Shown here: piece by piece, positions 8,853 through 18,295 of the stretch | How the letters are laid out: each line of letters starts with the position of its first letter | How positions within the stretch are numbered: the first letter of the stretch is position 1 | NCBI GenBank assembly: GCA_902580225.1 | Contig: CACHJU010000001.1 | Location: forward strand, 62,001-126,000 | Origin: an uncultured Verrucomicrobiota bacterium | Lineage (GTDB): Bacteria > Verrucomicrobiota > Verrucomicrobiia > Opitutales > Seribacteraceae | Reading direction: 5' to 3' | DNA: 64,000 nt | Program-made: the position numbers and the translations under genes | The notes under the pieces: model-generated | What the model was told of the DNA's origin: nothing | Databases searched by the model: none | The model's input: only the letters and a program-made list of their open reading frames with translations

Positions 8853-9962
8853 ATGAGCGATCTAACAATTAGTAATAGTGTTTCCTTATTGACTTTAATT
8901 TTGCCAAAAGAAACAGTAGGACAGGTATCTAAAGCTATTTCGGAACAGGGTGCTAAAGGCATTATGCAAATCAGTGCTAGAGGATCTGTATTAAACGAAG
9001 GAGGCTTTCTTCAAAAGATGTTTCCTCCACCTGCACCTGAACAGCAGCTTTTACAAGCTTTAGTACCAAATTCCAAAATCGAAGAAATTACAGACAAGGC
9101 GATCGATGTAGGTAGTCTTGACAAAGTTGGAAGTGGTGCAGTTTTCACTATTACCTGCAACGACGCACATTTTTCCGAAAAATTTCCTTCAAATATTATC
9201 ACTTCGGAAAGTGAGAGTGAAAGCAGTTCGACTGATAATTTAGAAGCAATATGTTGCATTTGTGAAATTGGAGTAGCAGATGATATTGCTAAGGCAGCTC
9301 TTCAGAATGGTGCTCCCGGGCCAACCGTTACTTTTGGAGAGGGTGGGGGAGTAAGGGATAAAATTCCTCTACTGAGGATCACTAAAGGTCCGGAAAAAGA
9401 ATTCGTATGGTGTGTCGTAGACAAATCTGACTCAGATGCTATTTTTGCTGATATGGCCCGAGCTGGAAGGATTACTGAACCAGGAAGAGGTTTTATGTAT
9501 TCTATCCCAGTGAATTCCGGATTAATTAATATTTCAAGCACCGTTTCTTCGTCCGCTCATGGTGCCAATATGGAACAAGTTATTGCAGCTCTAGATGATT
9601 TGAAGGGAGATAAGGAATGGAGGCAGTCAATAGATTCCTCTAAATCTAAATCACTCAAAACTACCTACTTAAAAGACTTGGTTGGAATATACTGTATTGT
9701 TCCTCGAGATAATTATTCTGAAGTTTACGACGCCGTACTTGATTCAGGTGCTCCTGGAGTAAGTACAAATTTTGGTGTCATGGTTGATGCAGGAAGTGAT
9801 GATCAACAAAATGAAGAATGGGCTTTGGTTTATACTTCAGTAGGGCCAAATAATGTTGATGAATTAAGAAGTAAAGTTGCTGAAAAGATTTCTTCAAAAG
9901 TAGATAGGTTCGCTTTTTATACATTACCTATACCTCGAGCATTAACCTACCTTGGCGGTTAA
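8853..9962 (+). CDS. PII-like regulatory protein, multi-domain
   Basis: This 369-residue soluble protein is more than three times the length of a classical PII protein (about 112). It reads as several related alpha-beta units. The unit around 15-105 contains GAKGIMQISARGS and KVGSGAVFTI, matching PII strands and the C-terminal G-x-G-x-V-F strand. The unit around 130-220 contains GAPGPTVTFGEGGG. The unit around 270-360 contains GAPGVSTNFG. The uridylylated T-loop Tyr context of GlnB/GlnK is not evident. A GGAGG motif about 9 bases before the ATG, inside the end of the DUF1538 gene, supports this start. The probable role is to sense a metabolite and gate the neighbouring membrane protein. Which ligand it binds cannot be read from the sequence. 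Confidence 0.75.
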   Translation: MSDLTISNSVSLLTLILPKETVGQVSKAISEQGAKGIMQISARGSVLNEGGFLQKMFPPPAPEQQLLQALVPNSKIEEITDKAIDVGSLDKVGSGAVFTITCNDAHFSEKFPSNIITSESESESSSTDNLEAICCICEIGVADDIAKAALQNGAPGPTVTFGEGGGVRDKIPLLRITKGPEKEFVWCVVDKSDSDAIFADMARAGRITEPGRGFMYSIPVNSGLINISSTVSSSAHGANMEQVIAALDDLKGDKEWRQSIDSSKSKSLKTTYLKDLVGIYCIVPRDNYSEVYDAVLDSGAPGVSTNFGVMVDAGSDDQQNEEWALVYTSVGPNNVDELRSKVAEKISSKVDRFAFYTLPIPRALTYLGG

Positions 9963-10000
9963 TTTTGGATTTAACTAACTTGTCTTTTCGACCTAGTTTT

Positions 10001-10882
10001 TCAATCGCGTATTATAAACTGAATTAAACACCAATCATTCTCATATTTAATTTCAGACTGTACACTGTAGCCTTGCTCCTGAAATAAGAATTCGTAAAAT
10101 TCAGTAACCTCGCGACTTTCTTTTTTTAATATTCCTGATAACAAAAGATAACTTTCTGGTGTTGTTTTCTGAATTATTCTAGCAGCATTTTCCTTCAATA
10201 TATCTGCTTGGATATTAGCAATGATAAAGTATTTCTTAGATACTAGCACAAAATTTTCTATGCCAGATTTAATGTATTTAATATCATAAATTTTATTTAA
10301 GGCGGAATTTTCCTTAGAAACTCGAATCGCATCTTGGTCACTATCGATGGCACATATTTGATTAAAGCCAAGTACGCTTGCTGTTATCGAAAGTATGCCA
10401 GACCCACAACCAATATCTAAAAAGCCGAGCTTTTGCATTTTTGTAAGTTTCGGTTCGATTTCAACCATCGCTTCTAAGCATAATTTTGTAGTTTCGTGCG
10501 TACCTGTTCCAAAAGCCATACCAGGATCTAAGTAGACTTTCTTATGATTTTTGGGAATAATATATGAATCTTTAAACCAAATTGGAATCCAGTGAAAATT
10601 AAGAAAGTTCCACGGGTGGAAATGTTTTTTATATGAATTTTTCCAATCTTCTTGTTTAATCTTTTCAAACTCCAAAGAGATTATATTTTTATTCTCAATT
10701 GCTAAAAATAAATCCTCTAAAGATTTATTTGCGTCGGCTTTGCTTTTATAATAACCGATTAAAGTAGTTTGTTTGGTTAAAAGGTTGAAATCTATAGACC
10801 AATTATGAGGATAAATTTCATATAAACCTAATTCAATTTCTTCGGATAGCTCATTTGGGATAGTACAGAGTGCTTTTATCAT
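10001..10882 (-). CDS. prmA: Ribosomal protein L11 methyltransferase
   Basis: This 293-residue cytoplasmic SAM-dependent methyltransferase is predicted to trimethylate ribosomal protein L11. The N-terminal recognition domain (about 1-100) precedes the conserved linker FGTGTHET at 124-131. The Rossmann SAM motif LDIGCGSGIL is at 155-164 and the acidic ribose-binding residue is in AIDSDQDA near 180. These are diagnostic for PrmA, and the length matches the family. The ATG overlaps the purN stop in an ATGA arrangement. It is the last gene of the leftward grpE-to-prmA cluster, and it converges on the PII-like gene with only 38 bases between. Confidence 0.95.
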   Translation of the reverse strand: MIKALCTIPNELSEEIELGLYEIYPHNWSIDFNLLTKQTTLIGYYKSKADANKSLEDLFLAIENKNIISLEFEKIKQEDWKNSYKKHFHPWNFLNFHWIPIWFKDSYIIPKNHKKVYLDPGMAFGTGTHETTKLCLEAMVEIEPKLTKMQKLGFLDIGCGSGILSITASVLGFNQICAIDSDQDAIRVSKENSALNKIYDIKYIKSGIENFVLVSKKYFIIANIQADILKENAARIIQKTTPESYLLLSGILKKESREVTEFYEFLFQEQGYSVQSEIKYENDWCLIQFIIRD

Positions 10883-11469
10883 TCAGGAAATGAAATAGTA
10901 CCATTAGCTAAATCCCTTATAACCCATGGTAAAAGCATATGTTCAGCCGCTTGTACTTTTTGTTTTACAAGTTCCAAAACATCATCTGTCATTATTCTTA
11001 CAGGAGCTTGTGCAATAATTTCCCCATCATCAATATCAACATTCACCCAATGAACCGTACAACCGGTAATCTTAACCTTTTTATTAAAAGCTTGTTCAAT
11101 CGAATTTAAACCTGGAAAACTTGGAAGTAAACTGGGGTGAAGGTTGATTACTCTATAATTAAATGCTTCTAAAAATTTTTTAGATAGAATTCGCATAAAT
11201 CCTGCCAATACAATTAAATCAGGCTTGAGTACTTTTAGTTCATTAATCCAATAATTTTCTTCTTCTTGCATAATTATTGAATTTTTTCCACCTGGGAACA
11301 AAAATCTAGCTGGCACATTATATTTTTTGGAGTGAATTAAAATTTTTGATTCTTCCACATCAGAAAATACCCCTACTATACTTGTATTATCAAGTTGACC
11401 CTCTGCGGCTGATCTTAATATTGCTTCGGCATTTGAGCCATTTCCTGATCCTAAGATTACAATTTTCAT
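10879..11469 (-). CDS. purN: Phosphoribosylglycinamide formyltransferase
   Basis: This 196-residue enzyme transfers the formyl group of 10-formyl-THF to GAR in the third step of purine synthesis. The substrate loop GSGNGSNAEAI is at 8-17. The formyltransferase signature NLHPSLLPSFPG starts at N109. The catalytic set is N109, H111 (HPS) and H140 with D147 in the segment HWVNVDIDDGE. Length matches E. coli PurN (212) with a slightly shorter C-terminus. It lies 7 bases after the nucleotidyltransferase gene and overlaps prmA by 4 bases, so it is mid-operon. Linking purine synthesis to chaperone genes in one operon is uncommon. Confidence 0.95.
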   Translation of the reverse strand: MKIVILGSGNGSNAEAILRSAAEGQLDNTSIVGVFSDVEESKILIHSKKYNVPARFLFPGGKNSIIMQEEENYWINELKVLKPDLIVLAGFMRILSKKFLEAFNYRVINLHPSLLPSFPGLNSIEQAFNKKVKITGCTVHWVNVDIDDGEIIAQAPVRIMTDDVLELVKQKVQAAEHMLLPWVIRDLANGTISFPE

Positions 11470-11476
11470 AAAATTA

Positions 11477-11980
11477 CTACGAATGTTTAAAAATTATATT
11501 GTCTATTAGAGATGAAGTATTTCTATCAGGCAAGAAAGATACAAATTTGATTTTAGATTTTACCTTAAGAAGTGCTTTATATTCAATTTGATCAATTGAA
11601 TCATGATTGTAGTCACCGGCTTTAGCATAAATATCAGGTTGTAAAGCGAGGATTTCATTATCTAACCTTTTGGAATTAAATAATGTTACACCTGATACAA
11701 AAGATAAATTGCTTAATATATATGCTCTATCCATTTCGGGTATAATCGGTCTTTTGTCACCTTTAAGCATTTTTACACTTGAATCAGAATTTAATAAAAC
11801 CCAAAGATAACAACCTAGAGAGCTTGCTTGCATTAATGAATAAACATGACCGCTGTGCAATAAATCGAAACAACCGTTCGTAATTACAAAGGTTTTGTTG
11901 TCTAAGCGGGCTTTCTCTCTAAACCTTATCGCAGTTTCTATCGAAGAAGCACAATCTGAAATTTCTTTTATTTTTTCCAA
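11477..11980 (-). CDS. HldE/RfaE2-like nucleotidyltransferase
   Basis: This 167-residue cytidylyltransferase-family enzyme carries NGCFDLLHSGH at 35-45, giving the nucleotide-binding HxGH pattern. NSDSSVKMLKGDKRPI follows at about 64 with the DRA motif, both typical of the C-terminal domain of HldE. The likely reaction is adenylyl transfer to heptose-1-phosphate in LPS core synthesis. A glycerol-3-phosphate cytidylyltransferase-type activity cannot be excluded. No kinase domain is fused. The start is a TTG at 11980, 8 bases after the dnaJ stop. No ATG occurs until residue 50, which lies after the catalytic motif, so the TTG is well supported. Confidence 0.8.
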   Translation of the reverse strand: MEKIKEISDCASSIETAIRFREKARLDNKTFVITNGCFDLLHSGHVYSLMQASSLGCYLWVLLNSDSSVKMLKGDKRPIIPEMDRAYILSNLSFVSGVTLFNSKRLDNEILALQPDIYAKAGDYNHDSIDQIEYKALLKVKSKIKFVSFLPDRNTSSLIDNIIFKHS

Positions 11981-11988
11981 TATAGTTT

Positions 11989-13128
11989 TTAATCAAATAT
12001 TCTTTTCGCTTTATCCAAAAATCCTTCATCCGCTTGCAAGTCTTCTTCGCCAGATGCCTTTGCGAACTCTATTAGTTTTTCTTTTTGAAGTTTAGTAAGT
12101 TTTTGGGGAATATGAATTATGACTCTAGCATAAAGATCACCTTTCTTGGATGGTGACCGTAGATTGGGCATACCTTTATCCTTAATCCGAAAAGTTTTAT
12201 TGGCATGGGTACCACTCGGAATTTTTAATGAAACTTTTCCATCGAGAGTTGGCACCTGGACTACACCTCCAAGCGTTGAAAGAGTAAAAGGAATTAAAAT
12301 ATCATGAAAAAGATCATCTTCATCTCTATCAAATTTTTCATGTTCTTTTATTCTTACATCAACATAAAGGTCTCCAGAAGAACCTCCCATTGATCCGGCA
12401 TCTCCTCGACCCCTTGAGCATAAGCGATTTCCATCTCTAACTCCGGGAGGAATGCTGACTTTGACATTCGCAGGTGATTTTAACCTGCCTTCTCCTCTAC
12501 ACTGCTGGCAAGGATTTTCAATTATTACGCCACTTCCATTACAAGTCGGACATGTCCTTCGTATGCTAATAAAACCTTGGTTTGATGCTACTTGACCGAT
12601 ACCGCCGCAAGTTGAACACATGGACTTACCTGAACCCGCTTTGGCTCCGGTTCCAGAACATATTTTACAACTTGCATGATGTTGATATTTAATTTCTTTC
12701 TCTACGCCACTAGAAGCTTGCTCGAGAGAAATCTCAACACTTACTCTTAAGTCAGATCCTCTTGAACCTTCACTAGAAGTTTGTGAAGAACCGCCTCCAA
12801 AAAAATCTTCAAAAATACTTCCAAATCCACCACTATTTCCTCCTCCAAATGCATCCCTAAAAAGGTCAAAAGGGTCTACACCATGATTTCCAGTTGGTCC
12901 ACCACGAAATGCATCATGTCCGTATTGGTCGTATTTTTTTCTTTTATTAGGGTCTTTTAAAACCTCAAATGCAGAGGAAATTTCCTTGAATTTTTCTTCA
13001 GAGGATTTGTCGTTGGGGTTTTTATCTGGGTGATATTTTACTGCGAGCTTTCGATATGCTTTTTTAATTTCAGGGTCACTGGCATTTCTTTCTACTCCTA
13101 GTATTTCGTAATAATCTTTATCATCCAT
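11989..13128 (-). CDS. dnaJ: Chaperone DnaJ (Hsp40)
   Basis: This 379-residue type I Hsp40 stimulates DnaK ATPase and binds unfolded proteins. The J domain has HPD at 33-35. A Gly/Phe-rich linker (about 72-125) follows. Four zinc-finger modules are [24 protein letters not shown] and CQQCRGEG. The C-terminal substrate-binding domains end in a typical [13 protein letters not shown] region. I placed the start at the ATG at 13128, 4 bases after the grpE stop, because the longer frame back to 13170 would overlap grpE and add only a Lys-rich tail. dnaK is not next to it in the window. Confidence 0.96.
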   Translation of the reverse strand: MDDKDYYEILGVERNASDPEIKKAYRKLAVKYHPDKNPNDKSSEEKFKEISSAFEVLKDPNKRKKYDQYGHDAFRGGPTGNHGVDPFDLFRDAFGGGNSGGFGSIFEDFFGGGSSQTSSEGSRGSDLRVSVEISLEQASSGVEKEIKYQHHASCKICSGTGAKAGSGKSMCSTCGGIGQVASNQGFISIRRTCPTCNGSGVIIENPCQQCRGEGRLKSPANVKVSIPPGVRDGNRLCSRGRGDAGSMGGSSGDLYVDVRIKEHEKFDRDEDDLFHDILIPFTLSTLGGVVQVPTLDGKVSLKIPSGTHANKTFRIKDKGMPNLRSPSKKGDLYARVIIHIPQKLTKLQKEKLIEFAKASGEEDLQADEGFLDKAKRIFD

Positions 13129-13132
13129 AGTT

Positions 13133-13726
13133 TTATTCTTCTTCTTTTTTACCTTTGGATAAAATAACACTTGCAGGACGCAATAATTTTTCTCCTAACT
13201 TGTATCCTTCACGAATCGTGGTTATGACGACGCCTTCATCTATAGTGTCACTAATTTCATAACTTATTGCATCATGGACCTTAGGATCAAAAACTTGGTT
13301 GGTAGAATCAACAATATGGAGACCATATTCATTTAGAGTGGTTTCCATCAAATTTACAGCCATTGCGAAACCTTCAACAAATGTTTTTGCATCTTCGTGT
13401 TTGGACGCTTCTGCTAATCCCATTTTAAAAGAATCAATTATTGGTAATAAATCGCTTATTATCTGAGATTTGGTTCTTTGAACTGCATCTTCCCTTTCTT
13501 TGATTGTTCTTTTTTTAATGTTTTCCAAATCTGCATGCACTCTTAAATATTTATTCTGAAGATCATCTTGCTTGCCATAAGCTTCTGCTAATTTTGATTC
13601 TAATCTGTTTTTTACCTGTTCATCATCTAAATTATCATTCGAGTTTTCCTCAGATATTTCTTGTGGATTTCCTTGATTAATTTCTTGATTTCCCTCTTTT
13701 TCTTCTTTTGCAGTATTGTCATCCAT
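13133..13726 (-). CDS. grpE: Nucleotide exchange factor GrpE
   Basis: This 197-residue co-chaperone promotes ADP release from DnaK. The N-terminal 45 residues are acidic and disordered. A long coiled-coil helix follows (about 45-110, [15 protein letters not shown]). The conserved beta domain contains [19 protein letters not shown] and ends with [19 protein letters not shown], the classical GrpE signature. The length is typical. It lies 53 bases after manA on the same strand and 4 bases before dnaJ. No HrcA/CIRCE-like inverted repeat was recognised upstream. Confidence 0.95.
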   Translation of the reverse strand: MDDNTAKEEKEGNQEINQGNPQEISEENSNDNLDDEQVKNRLESKLAEAYGKQDDLQNKYLRVHADLENIKKRTIKEREDAVQRTKSQIISDLLPIIDSFKMGLAEASKHEDAKTFVEGFAMAVNLMETTLNEYGLHIVDSTNQVFDPKVHDAISYEISDTIDEGVVITTIREGYKLGEKLLRPASVILSKGKKEEE

Positions 13727-13779
13727 ATTTCAATTATATTTAGAATAGTTGATCAAAATTTTTTTGTTATTTATTTAGG

Positions 13780-14766
13780 TTAATTGGAAAGAGAACTGTC
13801 TAGGTTTTGTTGATTAACAAAATGATCAGTGACAAGAAATGTTGAATCTTTTAGTATTGTTAATTTACATTCGGAAAAATAAGGTGACAACACCTGTTCT
13901 CCATCTTTGATTATTGTATTATCAATTTTTATGCTTCCCTCAATTAAATGCAAAAGTATACATTCTGTTTTTGCATGTTTAATTATGAATTTAGAATCCG
14001 CTTTTAAATTGAATTTTGTAATTCTGAAATTATCGCAATCGGCTATAACCCTTTTTTTATTTGTTCGATTAGTTCTAATTATTTCAGGTTTCACATCATT
14101 AAAATTTATGCATTGAAGTGACTCTTTAATATGTAGTTTTCTTGGTTTTTTATTTTCGTCAACCCTATCCCAATCATAAACTCTGTAGGTAGTATCTGAG
14201 TTTTGTTGAATTTCTAATATCAGATTTCCTTTATCAATTGCATGTATTCTTCCACTTTCGACTAAAATAGAATCCCCTATGCATGATTTAGTTCTGTGGC
14301 AAAGAGACTCTACAATACCATCTTTAAGTGCTTTTTCGAATTGTTTTTGCTCGGTATTTTTTTTAAATCCAAGGAATAATCCTGCATTGGGATTGGAGTT
14401 CGCAACATACCAATTTTCAGTTTTTGGTTGTCCACCAAGTTGCACAGCAATTTCTTTTGGAGGATGAACCTGTAAGCTTAATCTCTCTTTACAATCTAAC
14501 CATTTCACAAGAATTGGAAATCTGGCATTTTTATTCCAATTTGGTCCCATGATATCATTGGAATTATTTTGAATAATTTGTCTTAGAGATTGCCCTTTCA
14601 TCGGACCATCATTTACCACAGATTGAGCTTCTGCACGATCAACAACTTCCCACGATTCGCCTATATTGTTAGATTTAGGATTAATTTTGCGACAGAATTG
14701 TTTTTTAATAATAGTGCCTCCCCAAGGTCTTACTTTGTAGAGAGGTTCAAACTTGAAAATAACCAT
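13780..14766 (-). CDS. manA: Mannose-6-phosphate isomerase, class I
   Basis: This 328-residue zinc-dependent cupin interconverts fructose-6-P and mannose-6-P. The N-terminal motif KVRPWGG, the zinc-ligand segment LSLQVHPP, SGRIHAI and the EIQQNSDTTYRVYDWDR block are diagnostic for type I enzymes of the short, B. subtilis-like form (about 315 residues). It supplies or consumes mannose-6-P for capsule or LPS sugars. It could also feed mannose released by the polysaccharide genes further right. It is divergent from ftsK across 72 bases and is probably the first gene of the leftward cluster. Confidence 0.92.
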   Translation of the reverse strand: MVIFKFEPLYKVRPWGGTIIKKQFCRKINPKSNNIGESWEVVDRAEAQSVVNDGPMKGQSLRQIIQNNSNDIMGPNWNKNARFPILVKWLDCKERLSLQVHPPKEIAVQLGGQPKTENWYVANSNPNAGLFLGFKKNTEQKQFEKALKDGIVESLCHRTKSCIGDSILVESGRIHAIDKGNLILEIQQNSDTTYRVYDWDRVDENKKPRKLHIKESLQCINFNDVKPEIIRTNRTNKKRVIADCDNFRITKFNLKADSKFIIKHAKTECILLHLIEGSIKIDNTIIKDGEQVLSPYFSECKLTILKDSTFLVTDHFVNQQNLDSSLSN

Positions 14767-14838
14767 AAAGTTCTATTTTATAATTTTTATGTGGTGTGAA
14801 ATGAAAATAATACAAGAAATTGTATCATAGGGAATTGA

Positions 14839-17430
14839 ATGAGTAAGGCAATTACCGAAAAAAAGTTGGCCATCCAGAAAGCTTCTCCTGAAAAAAAAGT
14901 TTTGCTTAGTTTTGTATTTGGTATTTTAGCGATACTTATATTTGTATCGTTGTGTGATTATGACCCTGATAGCTTTCATTCATCTCCTCGAGGTGAAATT
15001 ACCCCATTACTAGGTTATTTTGGTGTTTATGTTGCAAGATATATCCTTAGTGTTTTTGGAATTTCAGCTTGGTTGTTGCCATGGATTTTAGGAACATTGA
15101 GTTATTTGTCCTATATTAAGACTCATAGTAAAGAAAAACTCATAAAATTATCCACTTTGGGGATTTGCATGCTGTGTATTTGTATTTTGGCAAATATCCG
15201 TGATATACAACTTTTAGAAAGCGGAGAGAATACTCTATTAGACGAAACTGAGTACGAACATGGAGCAGGTGGTTCTCTTGGAGCAATTGTTTATTCTGGA
15301 TTGCCGATTCACGAAACAAATGAAACTCAAACTGGTGGTTTTTTAAGGATATGGTTAGGAAGTTTAGGATCGATAGTGTTTTCTTCCATTTTGCTTCTAT
15401 TTTGTATGACCTTTCATTTCTCTTTTCTTCCATTTCAAAAAATCCTTATTAGTTTATCAAGTATTTTGCCTCGAAATTCAATTTCATTGGTGTCTAAAGA
15501 AAAAAAAGAAGAAGATGAATCAGTTGAAGATAAAATCACTCCTGAACCGCTTTCTGATCAACCAATAAAAAAGAAATGGGTTTTTTCATGGCAAGCAAAG
15601 GAAGCCGATACAGATCTGTTATTTGGTGATGTTTCTAAGAATGTTTCTGAAGATAAAATCACAGTAAATCAAAATAAGCCCTCTTCAACTGATGATGAAC
15701 CAACCATTTATGTATCAGATGATAATAAATTAGATGATAACGATAAGAAAAGGGTAAGTGATGAACCTAATGTGAATGCGGAAACAGAAAAAGACATTGA
15801 GGACCCTATGATTGAAGAAGTTGAGACAGAAACTTCAGGTGGTATGGAAGGATTTAAAGTAGTTCGCGCAGCAAAGACTGAAAAAGCAGCCGATTTATTT
15901 CCAGAAAGAAAAGGTGATTATCATTTTCCTCCCATGGAACTTTTAATGGAACCTCCAGAAGAAGAATCCATTGGAGATGAAGACCATATTTTAAAAGCAA
16001 AAAGACTTCAAGATACTTTAAGAGAATTTAAAATCGAAGTGGAAATGGGTGAAGTTCATACAGGTCCCGTTATTACAAGATATGATTTGCATCCTGCCGC
16101 TGGAGTGAGGGTAGAAAAAATTGCTAACTTAGACAAGAATTTAGCAATGGCTCTTAAGGCAGATAGCGTTCGGATTCTAGCACCGGTTCCCGGTAAAGGT
16201 TGTGTTGGTATTGAAGTACCCAATGCGACTCCCTTGCCGGTATGTATGAAAGAAATCCTTCAATCTAAAGCATGGCATGAAGCGGGTGCTGAAATTCCGA
16301 TTGTTTTGGGAAAAGAGGCTAGTGGTAAACCTTTGGTAGCGGATTTAACAAAAATGCCTCACCTATTGGTTGCTGGTTCAACGGGTTCAGGTAAAACAGT
16401 TTGCATTAACGCCATCATTGCTTCGCTTTGCTATCATTCTAGCCCTGAAGATGTTAGATTTATAATGGTTGATCCTAAAATTGTTGAAATGAAAGTCTAC
16501 AACGATCTACCGCATATGTTGATTCCAGTAGTTACAGATCCGAAAAAAGTACCAGGAGCTTTAAAGTGGCTATTGATCGAAATGGAGAGGCGTTATCAGA
16601 TATTCTCAAAAATAGGTGTCCGAAATATTGCTGGATTCAACGCCAAAGTTCTCAAAGATAAAGTGGAAAAAGAAAAAGCACAATTATTGGATGCAGAAAT
16701 GACACCTGAAGAAAGAGCAGCTTTGAATACTGTAGAGGTGCCTAGAGACGATGATGCGTTAGAAATCCCTGAAAATAAATTACCTTACATTGTTTGCATA
16801 ATTGATGAGCTAGCAGATTTAATGATGGTCGCACAAGCTGATGTTGAAACTGGAATAGCAAGGTTAGCACAACTTGCCCGTGCAGCAGGAATTCATCTTA
16901 TCATCGCAACGCAAAGACCGTCTGTTAATGTTATAACTGGTGTCATCAAGGCAAACTTACCTAGTCGGATTTCATTTAGGGTAGCTTCTTACAGGGATAG
17001 CCAAACTATATTAGATGGCAAAGGTGCAGAAGCTTTAATTGGCAAGGGTGATATGCTATTTATTCCTCCTGGTAGCTCCACATTTGCAAGAGCCCAAGGT
17101 GCTTTTGTCAGTGACGACGAAATTAATGGAATAGTAGATTATTTAAAGATTAATGGGCCTCCTCAGATAATAGAAGAAGTTCGCGAGCAAATTGAATCGG
17201 CTGGCGAAGAGGATATTCTTGGAGCTAATGAAGATTCTGATGAAGACCCAATGACCCGAAAGGCTATTGAGATTATACGCTCTACGAAACGGGCATCCAC
17301 TTCTAACTTACAAAGGAAATTAAGTATAGGATATAATCGTGCCGCACGAATAATGGATGACCTTGAGGATCGGGGATTTGTTGGACCTGATGTCGCCGGA
17401 CAAGGCCGGGAAATTTTAATGGATTTATGA
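14839..17430 (+). CDS. ftsK: DNA translocase FtsK/SpoIIIE
   Basis: This 863-residue septal DNA pump clears chromosome ends at division. The N-terminal membrane domain (about 20-200) has four predicted helices. An acidic linker (about 215-340) is followed by the alpha/beta motor with Walker A GSTGSGKT at 513-520 and Walker B IIDELADLMM from 654. LARAAGIHLIIATQRPSV follows near 680. The C-terminal gamma winged helix starts at DPMTRKAIEII (803) and ends RAARIMDDLEDRGFVGP, which implies recognition of KOPS-like polar sequences. Length and order match FtsK with a short linker. Confidence 0.96.
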   Translation: MSKAITEKKLAIQKASPEKKVLLSFVFGILAILIFVSLCDYDPDSFHSSPRGEITPLLGYFGVYVARYILSVFGISAWLLPWILGTLSYLSYIKTHSKEKLIKLSTLGICMLCICILANIRDIQLLESGENTLLDETEYEHGAGGSLGAIVYSGLPIHETNETQTGGFLRIWLGSLGSIVFSSILLLFCMTFHFSFLPFQKILISLSSILPRNSISLVSKEKKEEDESVEDKITPEPLSDQPIKKKWVFSWQAKEADTDLLFGDVSKNVSEDKITVNQNKPSSTDDEPTIYVSDDNKLDDNDKKRVSDEPNVNAETEKDIEDPMIEEVETETSGGMEGFKVVRAAKTEKAADLFPERKGDYHFPPMELLMEPPEEESIGDEDHILKAKRLQDTLREFKIEVEMGEVHTGPVITRYDLHPAAGVRVEKIANLDKNLAMALKADSVRILAPVPGKGCVGIEVPNATPLPVCMKEILQSKAWHEAGAEIPIVLGKEASGKPLVADLTKMPHLLVAGSTGSGKTVCINAIIASLCYHSSPEDVRFIMVDPKIVEMKVYNDLPHMLIPVVTDPKKVPGALKWLLIEMERRYQIFSKIGVRNIAGFNAKVLKDKVEKEKAQLLDAEMTPEERAALNTVEVPRDDDALEIPENKLPYIVCIIDELADLMMVAQADVETGIARLAQLARAAGIHLIIATQRPSVNVITGVIKANLPSRISFRVASYRDSQTILDGKGAEALIGKGDMLFIPPGSSTFARAQGAFVSDDEINGIVDYLKINGPPQIIEEVREQIESAGEEDILGANEDSDEDPMTRKAIEIIRSTKRASTSNLQRKLSIGYNRAARIMDDLEDRGFVGPDVAGQGREILMDL

Positions 17431-17478
17431 AATCTCAGCTTGCTAATTTCATAGAAGAGATAAAAACTTAAAACTTAT

Positions 17479-18267
17479 ATGGCAATAGGGCAAAAATTAG
17501 AAGAAGCACGAAATCGAAAAGGTATATCTTTACGAGAGGCATCTGAAAGCACTAAGATTCGAGGCGACTATCTAAGTGCTTTTGAATCGAGTAGTTTTGA
17601 TATAAACTTGCCTGAAGTTTATTTAAGGGGATTTGTTAGGCTTTATGCACGATTTTTAGACCTAGATCAAGAAGCGGTTCTCGCCGATCTTGATTTAGAA
17701 CTGGGTAATATAAGTGCTAAATCCTCAAAGAAATCTTTGGGATCAATTTCTAATAATGAAAAAGATGGTTCTGACTTTTCTAATTCAGGATCTTCAACAA
17801 AAGCAATTAGTAACAATCGAGCTTACTCAATTAGAAAGCCAATAATTTACACATTCGCTTCTATATTATCGATAACTATTTTAATAAGCATCTTAATCTA
17901 CGCCTTTACTGGTGATTCGAGTAAAGAGACGCCTCCATTGACACCATTAAATGGTAATGGGATAAAGGAAACTCAAGCTAATACATTACTGAACTCACCA
18001 AGTGACAAAAATGTTGATCCATCTGATAGTTTTATCCTTAGAGTTGCTGCAATCGGTCCAATATCATTGTTAATCATAGACGATCAGGGCGATGGAATAC
18101 CAAAGGATTTCAAGGATCTTGATGTGGGTTGGGAAACTGAAATACCAATTATAAAATCATTCCGTTGTCATTGCTCAGACTTAGAAAATCTTCGCTTTGC
18201 AATTGATGATGGAAAAGAAAAGAAAGTTGACGGTAAAGGTGCGGGAAATTTTAGTTGGAGCCCATAG
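17479..18267 (+). CDS. RodZ-like helix-turn-helix membrane protein
   Basis: This 262-residue bitopic protein has an N-terminal HTH_25-type domain at about 4-75 ([19 protein letters not shown], then [13 protein letters not shown]). A Ser/Asn-rich linker leads to one membrane helix at about 121-143 and an outside beta-rich domain of about 110 residues. This is the RodZ layout, a cell-shape factor that links MreB to the elongasome. The outside domain is shorter than in E. coli RodZ (337 residues in all). It lies 48 bases after ftsK on the same strand and is probably co-transcribed, a division and shape pairing. Confidence 0.8.
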   Translation: MAIGQKLEEARNRKGISLREASESTKIRGDYLSAFESSSFDINLPEVYLRGFVRLYARFLDLDQEAVLADLDLELGNISAKSSKKSLGSISNNEKDGSDFSNSGSSTKAISNNRAYSIRKPIIYTFASILSITILISILIYAFTGDSSKETPPLTPLNGNGIKETQANTLLNSPSDKNVDPSDSFILRVAAIGPISLLIIDDQGDGIPKDFKDLDVGWETEIPIIKSFRCHCSDLENLRFAIDDGKEKKVDGKGAGNFSWSP

Positions 18268-18295
18268 TTATATAAAAGATACTATTCTTTTCAAA

